Assembly (NCBI RefSeq): GCF_001669775.1
Contig: NZ_LXWK01000003.1
Span: 1-54,464, forward strand
Origin: Rheinheimera sp. SA_1
GTDB taxonomy: Bacteria > Pseudomonadota > Gammaproteobacteria > Enterobacterales > Alteromonadaceae
Length of the DNA: 54,464 nucleotides
Direction of reading: 5' to 3'
Part shown: one piece after another, positions 39,456 through 48,638 of the stretch
Position numbering within the stretch: the stretch's first letter is position 1
Layout of the letters: each line of letters starts with the position of its first letter
The notes under the pieces: model-generated
Databases searched by the model: none
The model's input: only the letters and a program-made list of their open reading frames with translations
Told to the model about the DNA's origin: nothing
Translations under genes and position numbers: made by a program

Positions 39456-40076
39456 ATGGCAAGATATTTGGGTCCTAAGCTCAAACTGAGTCGTCGCGAA
39501 GGTACAGATTTGTTCCTGAAAAGCGGCGTCCGAGCAATTGATTCAAAGTGTAATTTAGCAACTGCTCCTGGTCAGCACGGCGCTCGTCGCGGTCGTTTAT
39601 CAGATTACGGTTTGCAATTACGCGAAAAACAAAAAGTTCGTCGTATTTATGGCGTGCTTGAAAAGCAGTTCCGCAATTTATATAAAGAAGCTGCTCGTTT
39701 AAAAGGTAACACTGGCGAAAACCTGCTCCAGTTACTGGAGTCACGTTTAGATAACGTGGTTTATCGCATGGGTCTTGCTAGCACACGTGCAGAAGCGCGT
39801 CAGTTAGTAAGCCACAAAGCTATTCTGCTTGACGGTAAAGTTGTGAACATTCCTTCTTATGCTGTTGCTCCAGAACAAGTTATCGCAGTTCGTGAGAAAG
39901 CTAAGAAGCAAGCGCGTATCGTTGCTGCTTTGGAAGTCGCTGAACAACGCGAAAAGCCAACTTGGATTGAAGTTGACACGAAGAAAATGGAAGGTGTTTT
40001 CAAACGTCATCCAGAGCGTTCAGATTTGTCAGCTGACATCAACGAACAGTTAATCGTCGAACTTTACTCTAAGTAG
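39456..40076 (+). CDS. rpsD: 30S ribosomal protein S4
   Basis: S4 starts 30S assembly, affects accuracy and represses the alpha operon. 206 residues with the S4 RNA-binding motif ([25 protein letters not shown] region, about 96-120). Confidence 0.98.
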   Translation: MARYLGPKLKLSRREGTDLFLKSGVRAIDSKCNLATAPGQHGARRGRLSDYGLQLREKQKVRRIYGVLEKQFRNLYKEAARLKGNTGENLLQLLESRLDNVVYRMGLASTRAEARQLVSHKAILLDGKVVNIPSYAVAPEQVIAVREKAKKQARIVAALEVAEQREKPTWIEVDTKKMEGVFKRHPERSDLSADINEQLIVELYSK

Positions 40077-40103
40077 TAAGGCATTTTCTTAAGAGAGGAT
40101 ACA

Positions 40104-41093
40104 ATGCAGGGTTCTGTCACCGAATTCCTTAAGCCGAGATTAGTTGGTATCGAAAAAATCAACCCAACTCGTGCCAAAGTTACTTTGGAACCACTTGAGC
40201 GCGGTTTCGGGCATACCTTGGGCAACGCGTTACGTCGGATCCTTTTATCGTCAATGCCAGGTTGTGCAGTGACGGAAGTGGAAATCGACGGCGTGCTTCA
40301 TGAGTACAGCGCCAAAGAAGGCGTGCAAGAAGATATCATCGATATCCTTTTGAACCTGAAAGGCTTAGCCGTTCGTTTGGAAGACAAAGATGAAGTCACA
40401 CTGACTTTAACGAAAAAAGGTGCTGGCCCTGTAACTGCTGGTGATATCCAGCGTGGCGACGGTGTAGTCATCGTTAATCCTGAGCACGTAATTTGCAACC
40501 TGACTGGCGAAACTGAATTCAGTATGCGTCTGAAAGTGCAACGTGGTCGTGGTTATGTTCCTGCATCAGCCCGTGTCTCCTCTGAAGATGACGAACGTCC
40601 AATTGGTCGTTTGTTACTTGATGCGTCTTTCAGTCCTGTTGAGCGTATTGCTTATTCAGTTGAAGCCGCGCGGGTAGAACAACGTACTGACCTGGACAAA
40701 CTGGTTATTGACATGGAAACCAACGGCACTGTTGAGCCCGAGGAAGCCATTCGTCGCGCCGCAACGATTTTAGCCGAACAGCTGGAATTCTTTGTTGAAC
40801 TGCGTGACAAGAGTGAGCCAGAAAAACGCGAAGAGAAGCCGGAGTTTGATCCGATTCTGTTGCGTCCGGTTGATGACCTGGAATTAACAGTTCGTTCTGC
40901 CAACTGTTTGAAAGCAGAGCAGATTCAGTATATCGGTGATCTGGTGCAACGTACCGAGGTTGAGCTTCTTAAGACGCCAAACCTGGGTAAAAAGTCACTT
41001 ACCGAAATTAAAGACGTGTTGGCGTCACGCGGTTTGTCCTTAGGCATGCGCCTGGAAAACTGGCCGCCAGCTAGTTTGGTAAACAAAGACTAA
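40104..41093 (+). CDS. rpoA: DNA-directed RNA polymerase subunit alpha
   Basis: The alpha dimer scaffolds RNA polymerase, and its C-terminal domain contacts UP elements and activators. 329 residues: N-terminal domain with [17 protein letters not shown], linker near 235-250, and alpha-CTD with the DNA-contact arginine in [13 protein letters not shown] (about 265). Confidence 0.98.
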   Translation: MQGSVTEFLKPRLVGIEKINPTRAKVTLEPLERGFGHTLGNALRRILLSSMPGCAVTEVEIDGVLHEYSAKEGVQEDIIDILLNLKGLAVRLEDKDEVTLTLTKKGAGPVTAGDIQRGDGVVIVNPEHVICNLTGETEFSMRLKVQRGRGYVPASARVSSEDDERPIGRLLLDASFSPVERIAYSVEAARVEQRTDLDKLVIDMETNGTVEPEEAIRRAATILAEQLEFFVELRDKSEPEKREEKPEFDPILLRPVDDLELTVRSANCLKAEQIQYIGDLVQRTEVELLKTPNLGKKSLTEIKDVLASRGLSLGMRLENWPPASLVNKD

Positions 41094-41132
41094 CCAGACA
41101 CCAGTTCCTGGTTTAGTGAGAAGGAATAGATC

Positions 41133-41531
41133 ATGCGCCATCGTAAGAGTGGTCGTCAGTTAAACCGGAACAGCAGCCACCGTCAGGCGATGTTCCGCAA
41201 TATGGCAAGCTCATTGGTGAAGCACGAAATCATCAAAACGACTTTGCCAAAAGCAAAAGAGTTACGTCGTGTAATCGAACCTCTGATTACACTGGCTAAG
41301 ATTGATAGCGTTGCAAACCGCCGTTTAGCTTTTGCCCGTACTCGTGATAAAGAAGTCGTTGGTTTATTGTTCAACGTGCTGGGCCCGCGTTATAACGTGC
41401 GTCCAGGTGGTTACACTCGTATTCTGAAGTGTGGCTTCCGTGCCGGTGACAACGCACCAATGGCATATATTGAGTTAGTTGACCGTCCAGAAGTGGGCGC
41501 TCTGCCAGTTGAAGAAACTGCTGCTGAGTAA
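41133..41531 (+). CDS. rplQ: 50S ribosomal protein L17
   Basis: L17 lies near the exit tunnel. 132 residues, start [20 protein letters not shown]. Last gene of the alpha operon. Confidence 0.98.
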   Translation: MRHRKSGRQLNRNSSHRQAMFRNMASSLVKHEIIKTTLPKAKELRRVIEPLITLAKIDSVANRRLAFARTRDKEVVGLLFNVLGPRYNVRPGGYTRILKCGFRAGDNAPMAYIELVDRPEVGALPVEETAAE

Positions 41532-41546
41532 CTAAATCAATATTTG

Positions 41547-41576
41547 AAAAAGCCGGCATCAGCCGGCTTTTTTTTT
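41547..41576 (+). terminator. alpha operon terminator
   Basis: AGCCGGC (41551-41557), loop ATCA, GCCGGCT (41562-41568), then a run of T. Confidence 0.92.
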
Positions 41577-42337
41577 ACTCTAAAGTTTCATAGCGCCTGC
41601 GGCACTTTTCGTTTTCTATTGGGTTGTACAATACAAAAATACAGTCTCATCCGGCCGTATGTTGATACGAGTCATTCAAACAAACCCTGAACTCATAACA
41701 CGTTGCTGTCGCGGTCTAATAACCGGATGTTCTGCTAGCCTACGGTGGTTTAAGCCGAAAATCGATCTAAGTCGCACTTAGGATCCAATCGTTGTTTACC
41801 ACACAACAAGATTGATCGAAGGCCGGATCTTTTGCTGTTGTCGGCCACTGAGATTATTTTTAATAAACCGATTTTTTAAATGTTGCAGGGATAATCTGCG
41901 AGTACATGTGCTAAAGCGAGCAGGCCACGACCATATGTAGAAACAAGGCCGGTGTTTGTATTCCTGTGTTTTGCAGCATACGTGCCAGCCTATTATCAGT
42001 AATTAAACATTCGGCTGATCATGAAATATATAGCCAACACCGCAGCACATTCGAAAAATGCCACAAATGACAAACCGAAGGTATCCAGTTCGGTCAATTA
42101 GCTGCACCCGTTGATTCTTGAATGATTGACTATAAACACCAGTACAGTTTCAGTACCGTCGTTATGCAGGCGGCGTCACTTTCGTGAAATAATTGAGAGT
42201 GGTTTAGCCGTAGGCTCTTTGAACCAGCTTGCACTTTGCCCCACTGTTTAGGTGAAATTTCGTCGATTCTGGCAGGCACATCAGCAGTTTTTTTGCTCAT
42301 AGCGCAATGAAAAGCCAGCAGTGAACTGCTGGCGAAA
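41577..42337. other. Gene-poor stretch between alpha operon and chitin locus
   Basis: No convincing gene is seen. It holds an inverted repeat CTAAGT-CGC-ACTTAG (41767-41781), TTGTA-CAA-TACAA near 41630, and a small leftward reading frame of 56 codons (42300 down to 42130) without a ribosome site. On the minus strand near 42005-42100 a hydrophobic reading frame resembles a broken membrane segment. It may contain decayed gene remains. Confidence 0.4.
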
Positions 42338-42383
42338 TAAAAAAGTACCGGTAACGGAATGGGAGTTTAAGTGTACCGGTACT
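42310..42383 (-). terminator. Leftward terminators of the chitin operon
   Basis: Read leftward, AGTACCGGTA (42353-42344) and TACCGGTACT (42383-42374) form a long-loop stem followed by TTTTTT. A second hairpin, GCCAGCAG/CTGCTGGC (42314-42333), is followed by TTTT. Both end transcription of the deacetylase gene. Confidence 0.65.
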
Positions 42384-42402
42384 GTTAAAGTGCCGTTATC
42401 CG

Positions 42403-43524
42403 TTAAATCTCATTACGCCAAAGTGCAGGCGTTGCCGTCGGATTCCAGTTGATCTGTGAAGTGTGTGGCTGAATTATGCTGTAAATTTTGTCTTCATAAC
42501 TGACAAAATCACCTGCTTTATACGCTACATATGGCTGCCACTGTGGAGCGTAGTTATCCAGGGTGTCAAAACGGTAACCTTCACGCTTGGCTGCTTCCAC
42601 AAAACGTTTGATTTTTGGCAGGTTAATTGTAGCGCCCTGACCGCGTTTACCATCTTCAAACAGGAAATCGTGCGCCAGGATCACCACTTTGTTACGGGCG
42701 ATGCCATCGGAACAATCCAGATCCGGTGTCCTGCTATTCAGCGGGTTCATCGTACGTGGTGCACAGGTATTGACCACTGCATTGACACGCGCTAACAAAG
42801 CATCACCATCTAATAACGTTTCAGCCGGGAAAGCCACCCCCCAGTTTTCCGGGCCCCAGTCTAAATCCCAGCCATAAAGTTTGTAACCGCGGCTGGCCAA
42901 TTGGTCGGCAATTTGCGCCGCAGTTTTGCTGCTTTGGGTTGAAGTTGCAGCGTCACAGCTGAATGCCGGATCCCATGGCGGCACTGTGTCTGAGGTAGCA
43001 CAACGTCCATCGCCTTTCATTTTACTGGTCACACGCCAACCGTTGGTATAAGGCAGGCGTGCCAGTTTGTCCATTTTATAATTGGTATACAAATAGGCGC
43101 CAGGGATTTCCTGTTCCACCCTTTGGCTGTTTTTGTCAAAATAAGTTAAATCGATATCCACGGCACGATAAGACTTCACCGGCCATAAACCAACTCTGTT
43201 GCAATAAAAAGCACCAGATTCAATGCCATCAGTGCAATTGTGTAGCATATGGTCATCACTGTGGTTGGCAATGATATGGCCAGAATTAAACATTTTTTGC
43301 AGCGAAGTTGTGGCGTACGATTCGTTTTCGTCACCTTCACCAAACATGTGAAAAGCATTGATGAAAAAAGTTGCGCGGATCCCGGCGGCGTCCAGCTCAT
43401 TCACTAACTGATTGGACGCGTTAATTGGACCGTCGTCAAAGGTCAGATAAATCACGCCTTTCTCTGCGGCCTGAGCGGATAATACTGTGCAGCTGAATAA
43501 AGCTGCCAGAAGGGTCTTTTTCAT
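42403..43524 (-). CDS. Secreted polysaccharide (chitin oligosaccharide) deacetylase with chitin-binding module
   Basis: A 373-residue CE4-family deacetylase that likely removes acetyl groups from chitin oligosaccharides, as in the Vibrio COD enzymes. A Sec signal peptide (about 1-20, ending AQA) is followed by the NodB-type motif TFDDGP (28-33) with the metal and base aspartates. The zinc histidines are in HSDDH (88-92). The last ~46 residues (WQPYVAYKAGDFVSYEDKIY, then WxPxxxPALW) form a CBM5/12-type chitin-binding domain. ATG 43524 is preferred; a GTG directly before it is possible. It lies 37 bp after the GH20 gene in the same operon. Confidence 0.85.
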   Translation of the reverse strand: MKKTLLAALFSCTVLSAQAAEKGVIYLTFDDGPINASNQLVNELDAAGIRATFFINAFHMFGEGDENESYATTSLQKMFNSGHIIANHSDDHMLHNCTDGIESGAFYCNRVGLWPVKSYRAVDIDLTYFDKNSQRVEQEIPGAYLYTNYKMDKLARLPYTNGWRVTSKMKGDGRCATSDTVPPWDPAFSCDAATSTQSSKTAAQIADQLASRGYKLYGWDLDWGPENWGVAFPAETLLDGDALLARVNAVVNTCAPRTMNPLNSRTPDLDCSDGIARNKVVILAHDFLFEDGKRGQGATINLPKIKRFVEAAKREGYRFDTLDNYAPQWQPYVAYKAGDFVSYEDKIYSIIQPHTSQINWNPTATPALWRNEI

Positions 43525-43561
43525 CACTTTCCTCTCCTTTAATTCAGGGCGATGTGCCCTG

Positions 43562-46183
43562 TTACCATGCAGTACCGGCGGTACTGCTTAATCCATGTTG
43601 TGACAGCGCCTTTGCTGCCAGGGGTGATGCGTTGACTATTTTGCTGCGAAAACGAATGTTGTTTGCCGCTGGCAACGGTTGTTGATAAAGCTGCCATGGC
43701 TGATTACCTTGTTGATATTCAATCAGCAGCCCGGGCTCGGTCAGGGCGTGCAGCTTGCTATCTCTCAGCTTGACGCCAACCCAGGGCAGTTGCACCGGCA
43801 AACCGGCGGCCTGCAGCGCTGGCACTTCTTTAAACCACAAGCGCTGCTGAAAACTATGCCAGTCAGCCTGATAATCCCGACTGGCCTTTTGGTCTAACAA
43901 AGGACAGTTGTGCTGATAAGAGTGGCCTGGCTGATACGACGGCTGCCAGTCGGCCAAATACCAGCTGCGCTCGGCAAATGCCAACAGCCGCGGTAGTAAC
44001 ATCTGCCATGCACTGTTGGCGTCCGGAATCACTTCTGTCCATAAATTGCCCTGTAAACCTATGATTTTCTTTGGTTGTTGCAGCGGAACTTTGTCGTCGA
44101 TCTGATAATTTTCACCATTCAGGTCCTGCCAAATTGCAGCCAATGACGGTAGATTTTGTGGCTGGAAACTAAAGACTTTTTCGGTGCTTAATATGCGACT
44201 GGCCCAATGATTTCCGCGGGCATAAGGGGTATTTAAATAAGGCACGTCAAAATAACTGGCATCCGGTAGCGCCAGCACTACTTCCCAGCCAGCGTTGGCA
44301 TGTTGATGGGCAGTGAGGGCTGCGCCGTCGTAGCTGTTTTGCCAGACATATGAAGTGACGGATGATGGTAGCGTTTGGCTATTCTCGTCGGAGTACAGAT
44401 GTTTCAGGCCATCACTCCATGCGGCCAGTTGTACGTCCTTGGCGTGTAGTAGGTTGGCGGTGCGCTTTAAAAAATACCGCATTAAATCGGTTTCACCGGC
44501 ATCTTTCAGCTTTTGACAAGCGGGCGATTGTTGCCAGGCGCCAGCGGTTTCATCCGCGCCAATATGATACAGCGCCAGTGGCATACCAGCCTGTAGATGC
44601 AAGCGAACCAATTCATCCAGCACAGTGTCGATAAAACGGTAACTGCTGTCGAGACACACATTCAGAGTATTGTCGTGGTAATACTGAATCGACAAATAGT
44701 CGCTGCGATCGGCCGCTTCAGTCAGCAGATACTGGTCCCAGTCTGGTGATTGTTGTTGTTTTAACTTTTCTGAGCGCAGTGCCATGGCTTTAACCGCCGC
44801 TCTGCTGTGACCCGGCATATCCAGGCTTGGGATCACCCGCACCTGATGTGCTTTGGCATGTGCCAGAATGTCGAGATAATCCTGCTGGCTAAGGTAACCA
44901 TTGGGAAGCGCATCTGGCTGATGGCCAGCCCCCAACTGTGGCAATAAACAGGTTTTTTCTGTGAGGTCCAGACATCGTCTGGCGCCTAGTTCTGTTAGTT
45001 CCGGCAAGGCTGCGATTGCAATACGCCAGCCTTCGTCGTCGGCCAGGTGCAGATGCAACTGATTCATTTTGTAACGCGCCATTTGGCTGATCAGCTGCAA
45101 TATAAAATCTTTGCCAAGGAAGTTTCTTGCGATATCAACATGCTGGCCCCGGTAGGGGAAAGCTGGGCCGTCTTCAATCAGCACTGCCGGCAGTTGTTTG
45201 TTTGCTACATCATACAAGCCGAGCAAAGATTGCAACGCATAAAAAGCACCCGGAGTGCCGCCAGCTTCAATTTGAATGCCTGTTGCATGGATACGTAACC
45301 GGTAATGTTCGATGGACGCAAATCCGGTGTTCACACTGATGTGCAGCGGCATTTTACTCTGTGGCTTTAACAGCTGCTGTTGTTGCAACTGTTGCAGTGC
45401 AGCCTGTAGCTGGTGTTTTAACTGTGGGTCTTTCAGTTGCAACACAAAACCGGCGGCTGTGTTGACTGCCGTGTTGCTCAGTTCCTGGAGCAAAGCTGGT
45501 TTTGGGATCAGCCTGTTGCGAATGGATGCTGCTGGCAATGGCGCCGCCTGAGCACGTTGATAGTGCAGATAAAGACTTTCACCACTGGCAACACCCAGTT
45601 TGTCAGCCGGATTTTGTTTAAAATCCGGGTTGCTGGCGGTAAATGGCTGGATAAATGCCGGTGTGCCGCTTACATCATTGTTGGCGGTGGTGCTGGCAAT
45701 CAGGTAAACGTCGTCGTTTTTATCTTTCAGCAGATAATTGCCCGGTATCATCGACTGGCTGAAAATGCCGGAGGCGCTGATGAAATCAATATCGATCTGC
45801 CGCTGGGCCTGAAAACCGCTAAAGCCCGCTTTGGCACTCAGCTCATGTAAATCGCCATTGATATGACGGATTTGCAGTTGTGGGTGCAGGCTGGCGATCA
45901 CCGGCGTCAGTTGACTAAAATAAATCCGCCAGTCTGTTGCCTGATGGGCGAAAGGCAAAGTCAGGCTCAGTCGTGATAAATAACATCCCGGTTCTTTGCG
46001 TAGTTTATTGACCGGACATTCGGCATACGCCGGTTGCAACAACTGGTATTGCACTTTGAGTGCTGCCGCCAATTCAGTTGTCGGTCTTGGATCAGCTTGC
46101 AGCCCGGCAGCCAACAACAATGCCGGTGGCAACATCAGGAAGCTGCATAACTGCGCTTGCTTGGGGAGAAAAAGTGCGTTCAT
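43562..46183 (-). CDS. Beta-N-acetylhexosaminidase (GH20, chitobiase-like)
   Basis: An exported exo-hydrolase that releases GlcNAc from chitooligosaccharides. 873 residues from ATG 46183 (GGAGG upstream). Order: signal peptide (about 1-30), an N-terminal CHB_HEX carbohydrate-binding domain (about 45-190), a GH20b domain, the TIM barrel beginning PYRGQHVDIARNFL (about 343), and a C-terminal immunoglobulin-like domain. The catalytic Asp-Glu pair of substrate-assisted hydrolysis is D544-E545 in HIGADET. Its start overlaps the permease stop by 4 bp (ATGA). The chitobiase architecture agrees with the neighbouring deacetylase and transporter. Confidence 0.92.
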   Translation of the reverse strand: MNALFLPKQAQLCSFLMLPPALLLAAGLQADPRPTTELAAALKVQYQLLQPAYAECPVNKLRKEPGCYLSRLSLTLPFAHQATDWRIYFSQLTPVIASLHPQLQIRHINGDLHELSAKAGFSGFQAQRQIDIDFISASGIFSQSMIPGNYLLKDKNDDVYLIASTTANNDVSGTPAFIQPFTASNPDFKQNPADKLGVASGESLYLHYQRAQAAPLPAASIRNRLIPKPALLQELSNTAVNTAAGFVLQLKDPQLKHQLQAALQQLQQQQLLKPQSKMPLHISVNTGFASIEHYRLRIHATGIQIEAGGTPGAFYALQSLLGLYDVANKQLPAVLIEDGPAFPYRGQHVDIARNFLGKDFILQLISQMARYKMNQLHLHLADDEGWRIAIAALPELTELGARRCLDLTEKTCLLPQLGAGHQPDALPNGYLSQQDYLDILAHAKAHQVRVIPSLDMPGHSRAAVKAMALRSEKLKQQQSPDWDQYLLTEAADRSDYLSIQYYHDNTLNVCLDSSYRFIDTVLDELVRLHLQAGMPLALYHIGADETAGAWQQSPACQKLKDAGETDLMRYFLKRTANLLHAKDVQLAAWSDGLKHLYSDENSQTLPSSVTSYVWQNSYDGAALTAHQHANAGWEVVLALPDASYFDVPYLNTPYARGNHWASRILSTEKVFSFQPQNLPSLAAIWQDLNGENYQIDDKVPLQQPKKIIGLQGNLWTEVIPDANSAWQMLLPRLLAFAERSWYLADWQPSYQPGHSYQHNCPLLDQKASRDYQADWHSFQQRLWFKEVPALQAAGLPVQLPWVGVKLRDSKLHALTEPGLLIEYQQGNQPWQLYQQPLPAANNIRFRSKIVNASPLAAKALSQHGLSSTAGTAW

Positions 46184-47463
46184 GCCAAATCCTCCAATCC
46201 TGCGGGTGACTGGCGTTGACGATTGGCCCACCAGTTCTGGTTATTCACCAGAGGCCTGGCCCAGAACGCCACTGAAATAATGTAAGCCAGCGGCACGAAT
46301 AGCAACAACATGGCCAGCTGGATACTGTCCAGTCGTTCGGCTAGCAGGCCAAGCAGGGGAGAGGCAAAAGCACCGCCGATAATGCCGCTACACAAGATGC
46401 CGGCAACTGCGCCATGTTGTCCGGGCATGGAGTTTAGTGCCAGGGCAAAAATAATGGACCACATCACCGATAAACTGCCGCCAAGTAATGGTAAACACCA
46501 AAGCGTCAGCTGTTTGTCGCCGGACAGGCCCAGTAACAACAACAGCAGGCTGGCGGCGCCAAAGATCAGCAGAATAAAACGGCAATCAAACAGCTTTAAT
46601 AACAAAAGCCCTAATACGCAGCCGATGGTCATATTCAACCAAAACTGGCCAACTGCACTGGCGCCTGTGCTGGCGGCATCGACCTGATGCATTTGCTGCA
46701 AATAAACGGCCATACTGTTGGCAATTCCTTGTTCCAGGGCGACATAACAAAATATGGCGATAAAAAACTTCTGTACTGTGCGGTTTTTTAATAACAACCA
46801 TTGGCTTTGCAGCATTTTGTGGGCGGAATCCGACGGGGTCGCTGCCACAGTTACCGTGCAGGCCGGGAAAGGTAAAAACCACAACCACACCAACATCAAC
46901 AGACAAATCACGGCAAACAGCAGATACAAACTGAGCCAAGGCATAGTGGCGGGTAACCACAACAACAAAGGATAAAGCCAAGCGTCAGTTGTAAGTGCTG
47001 TAAGTTGTTGATAAATAACGGGGGTGGTGGCGGCCGTCAGACCAAATAACAGCTGGCCGAGTACGGCCATAAAAGAATAATGTTCGCTGCCTGCGGCAAA
47101 ACGCAGCAACGGATTCATCACCACTTGTAGCACACTCATGGCAAGGCCAAGGCAGAATAACGACAGCATTGCGACAGCAAAGTGTGGAAACAGCACAAAG
47201 AGACCACAACTCAGCGCGCTTAAGCCATAGGCAAACAACATCATGCTCCGCTCACCAAAACGTTCAATCAACAACCCCGCCGGGACCGACATCACGCCGT
47301 AGGCGATAAAAAATGCAAAGGGGAAAAAGCCAGCCAGCATCAAACCGATACCAAAATCGCTGATCAGTTCAGGGAAAATCGGCCCAAGTAAATTGGTGAT
47401 AAATGACACTGTGATAAAGCCGGTCAGCACCAGCAAAATCAACACCGGATGTTGCGAACGCAT
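46180..47463 (-). CDS. MFS sugar permease, FHS/NagP-like
   Basis: A 427-residue inner-membrane protein with about 12 hydrophobic segments. The start region (FITNLLGPIFPELISDFG, then PAGLLIERFGER) resembles the fucose/glucose-galactose:H+ symporter family that includes NagP, the GlcNAc permease of chitin-using proteobacteria. GlcNAc or an aminosugar is therefore the likely substrate; this is inference from neighbours. ATG 47463 has AAGGAT upstream. First gene of the leftward permease-GH20-deacetylase operon. An inverted repeat AGATTTC-N5-GAAATCT at 47520-47538 lies just upstream. Confidence 0.8.
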   Translation of the reverse strand: MRSQHPVLILLVLTGFITVSFITNLLGPIFPELISDFGIGLMLAGFFPFAFFIAYGVMSVPAGLLIERFGERSMMLFAYGLSALSCGLFVLFPHFAVAMLSLFCLGLAMSVLQVVMNPLLRFAAGSEHYSFMAVLGQLLFGLTAATTPVIYQQLTALTTDAWLYPLLLWLPATMPWLSLYLLFAVICLLMLVWLWFLPFPACTVTVAATPSDSAHKMLQSQWLLLKNRTVQKFFIAIFCYVALEQGIANSMAVYLQQMHQVDAASTGASAVGQFWLNMTIGCVLGLLLLKLFDCRFILLIFGAASLLLLLLGLSGDKQLTLWCLPLLGGSLSVMWSIIFALALNSMPGQHGAVAGILCSGIIGGAFASPLLGLLAERLDSIQLAMLLLFVPLAYIISVAFWARPLVNNQNWWANRQRQSPAGLEDLA

Positions 47464-47519
47464 GAATGATCCTTGGTTGTTTTTTTCAATTCTGGAGCAT
47501 TCTGTTAGTGGGTTGTAAT

Positions 47520-47538
47520 AGATTTCTACCTGAAATCT
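47520..47538. promoter_or_regulatory. Candidate operator between permease and AraC genes
   Basis: AGATTTC (47520-47526) and GAAATCT (47532-47538) form a perfect 7-bp inverted repeat with a 5-bp spacer, 57 bp upstream of the permease start. A -10-like TATAAT for the regulator lies at 47615-47620. AraC proteins more often use direct repeats, so the binder is unknown. Confidence 0.35.
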
Positions 47539-47738
47539 GTACTTTCCTTGCGCGGTTTGGCATAGTGGTGCAGTCTGATTTATGAAGGGTTAAATTAATT
47601 ATCTATATGAAAAGTATAATTTTTTTGTGATTGTTTTAATCCATCTTGATGTTGATGTACGGAGTGTAATCTTTCGGCTGTAGTTACAAGGTCGCAACAA
47701 TGACCAGAGGCAAGGAAATCTGTTTTCAGGATGAAAAT

Positions 47739-48638
47739 ATGAAACTGCAATTTGAGAAAATTATCACCGAACCGGGTCAATCCTGGCGTTTTTATCATTA
47801 TTGCTGGCCAGCAATTGAGCTGAACTGGCATTGTCATCCGGAGTATGAGCTGGTTTTGACTTGCAACAGTCAGGGTAACCGGTTTGTTGGCACCAGCACT
47901 GAGTCCTATCAGGATAATGACTTGGTTTTGCTGGGGCCTTATTTGCCCCACGGTTGGCAAAGTAAGCCCGCAAGCGATGATGCGGCGGAAGCGCACCATG
48001 CTTATGTATTGCAGTTGCCGGCGCTTTGGCTGGAGCAATGGTTGCAGCTGAATCCCGCGTTGCAACGGTTACAGAAGTTGTTAACGCTGGCCAAAGCCGG
48101 TGCCTGTTTCAGCGCTGAAACGACAGCGCAGGTTAAACCACTGGTCGTGCAGTTGGAGCAGGATGATGTGATGATCCGACAAATCCGTTTGCTGCAAATC
48201 CTGGTGTTGCTCAGTCAGGATGAACAAGTGCAGCTATTGACCGTTCCTGACAACATTGAACCGGATAAAATCAGCAGCCAGCGTAAAATTGATAAAATTA
48301 TCAATTACATCCATCAGAATTTGATGGATGATCTCAGCGCAGCCAAGCTGGCGGGCATTGTCCATATGAGTACCAATCATCTGCATCGGTTTTTCCGACA
48401 AAAGACAGAAATGACCATTACTCAGTATGTTATTCAACTACGGATCGAAAGGGCTTGTGATCACTTGCTGAAAACCAGCTGGTCGGTGGAAATGATTGCC
48501 GGTAAGTGTGGTTTTTTCAGCATGGCGAATTTTAACCGTCAATTTTTAAAACTGAAAAAAATGACACCACGCCAGTACCGGCAATCTGATTTACGGCATT
48601 TACATCAATTGGCTTTACGGGGTAACCAGACGGTCTGA
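47739..48638 (+). CDS. AraC-family transcriptional regulator
   Basis: A 299-residue regulator with an N-terminal cupin-type sensor (HCHPEYELVLT near 31-41, LGPYLPHGW near 65-73) and a C-terminal double helix-turn-helix (about 184-282) ending with the AraC signature GFFSMANFNRQFLKLKKMTPRQYR. ATG 47739 is chosen because AGGA lies 7 bases upstream and the family start fits; ATG 47700 would add 13 residues. Divergent from the permease operon, so probably its regulator, responding to a sugar. Its end overlaps the end of the convergent halogenase gene by 24 bp. Confidence 0.85.
   Translation: MKLQFEKIITEPGQSWRFYHYCWPAIELNWHCHPEYELVLTCNSQGNRFVGTSTESYQDNDLVLLGPYLPHGWQSKPASDDAAEAHHAYVLQLPALWLEQWLQLNPALQRLQKLLTLAKAGACFSAETTAQVKPLVVQLEQDDVMIRQIRLLQILVLLSQDEQVQLLTVPDNIEPDKISSQRKIDKIINYIHQNLMDDLSAAKLAGIVHMSTNHLHRFFRQKTEMTITQYVIQLRIERACDHLLKTSWSVEMIAGKCGFFSMANFNRQFLKLKKMTPRQYRQSDLRHLHQLALRGNQTV

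Noticed and set aside
42130..42300. 56-codon leftward frame starting MSKKTADVPARID
   Set aside because: Protein-like start but no ribosome site, no recognised family and it lies just beyond the operon terminators; kept only as part of the gap description.
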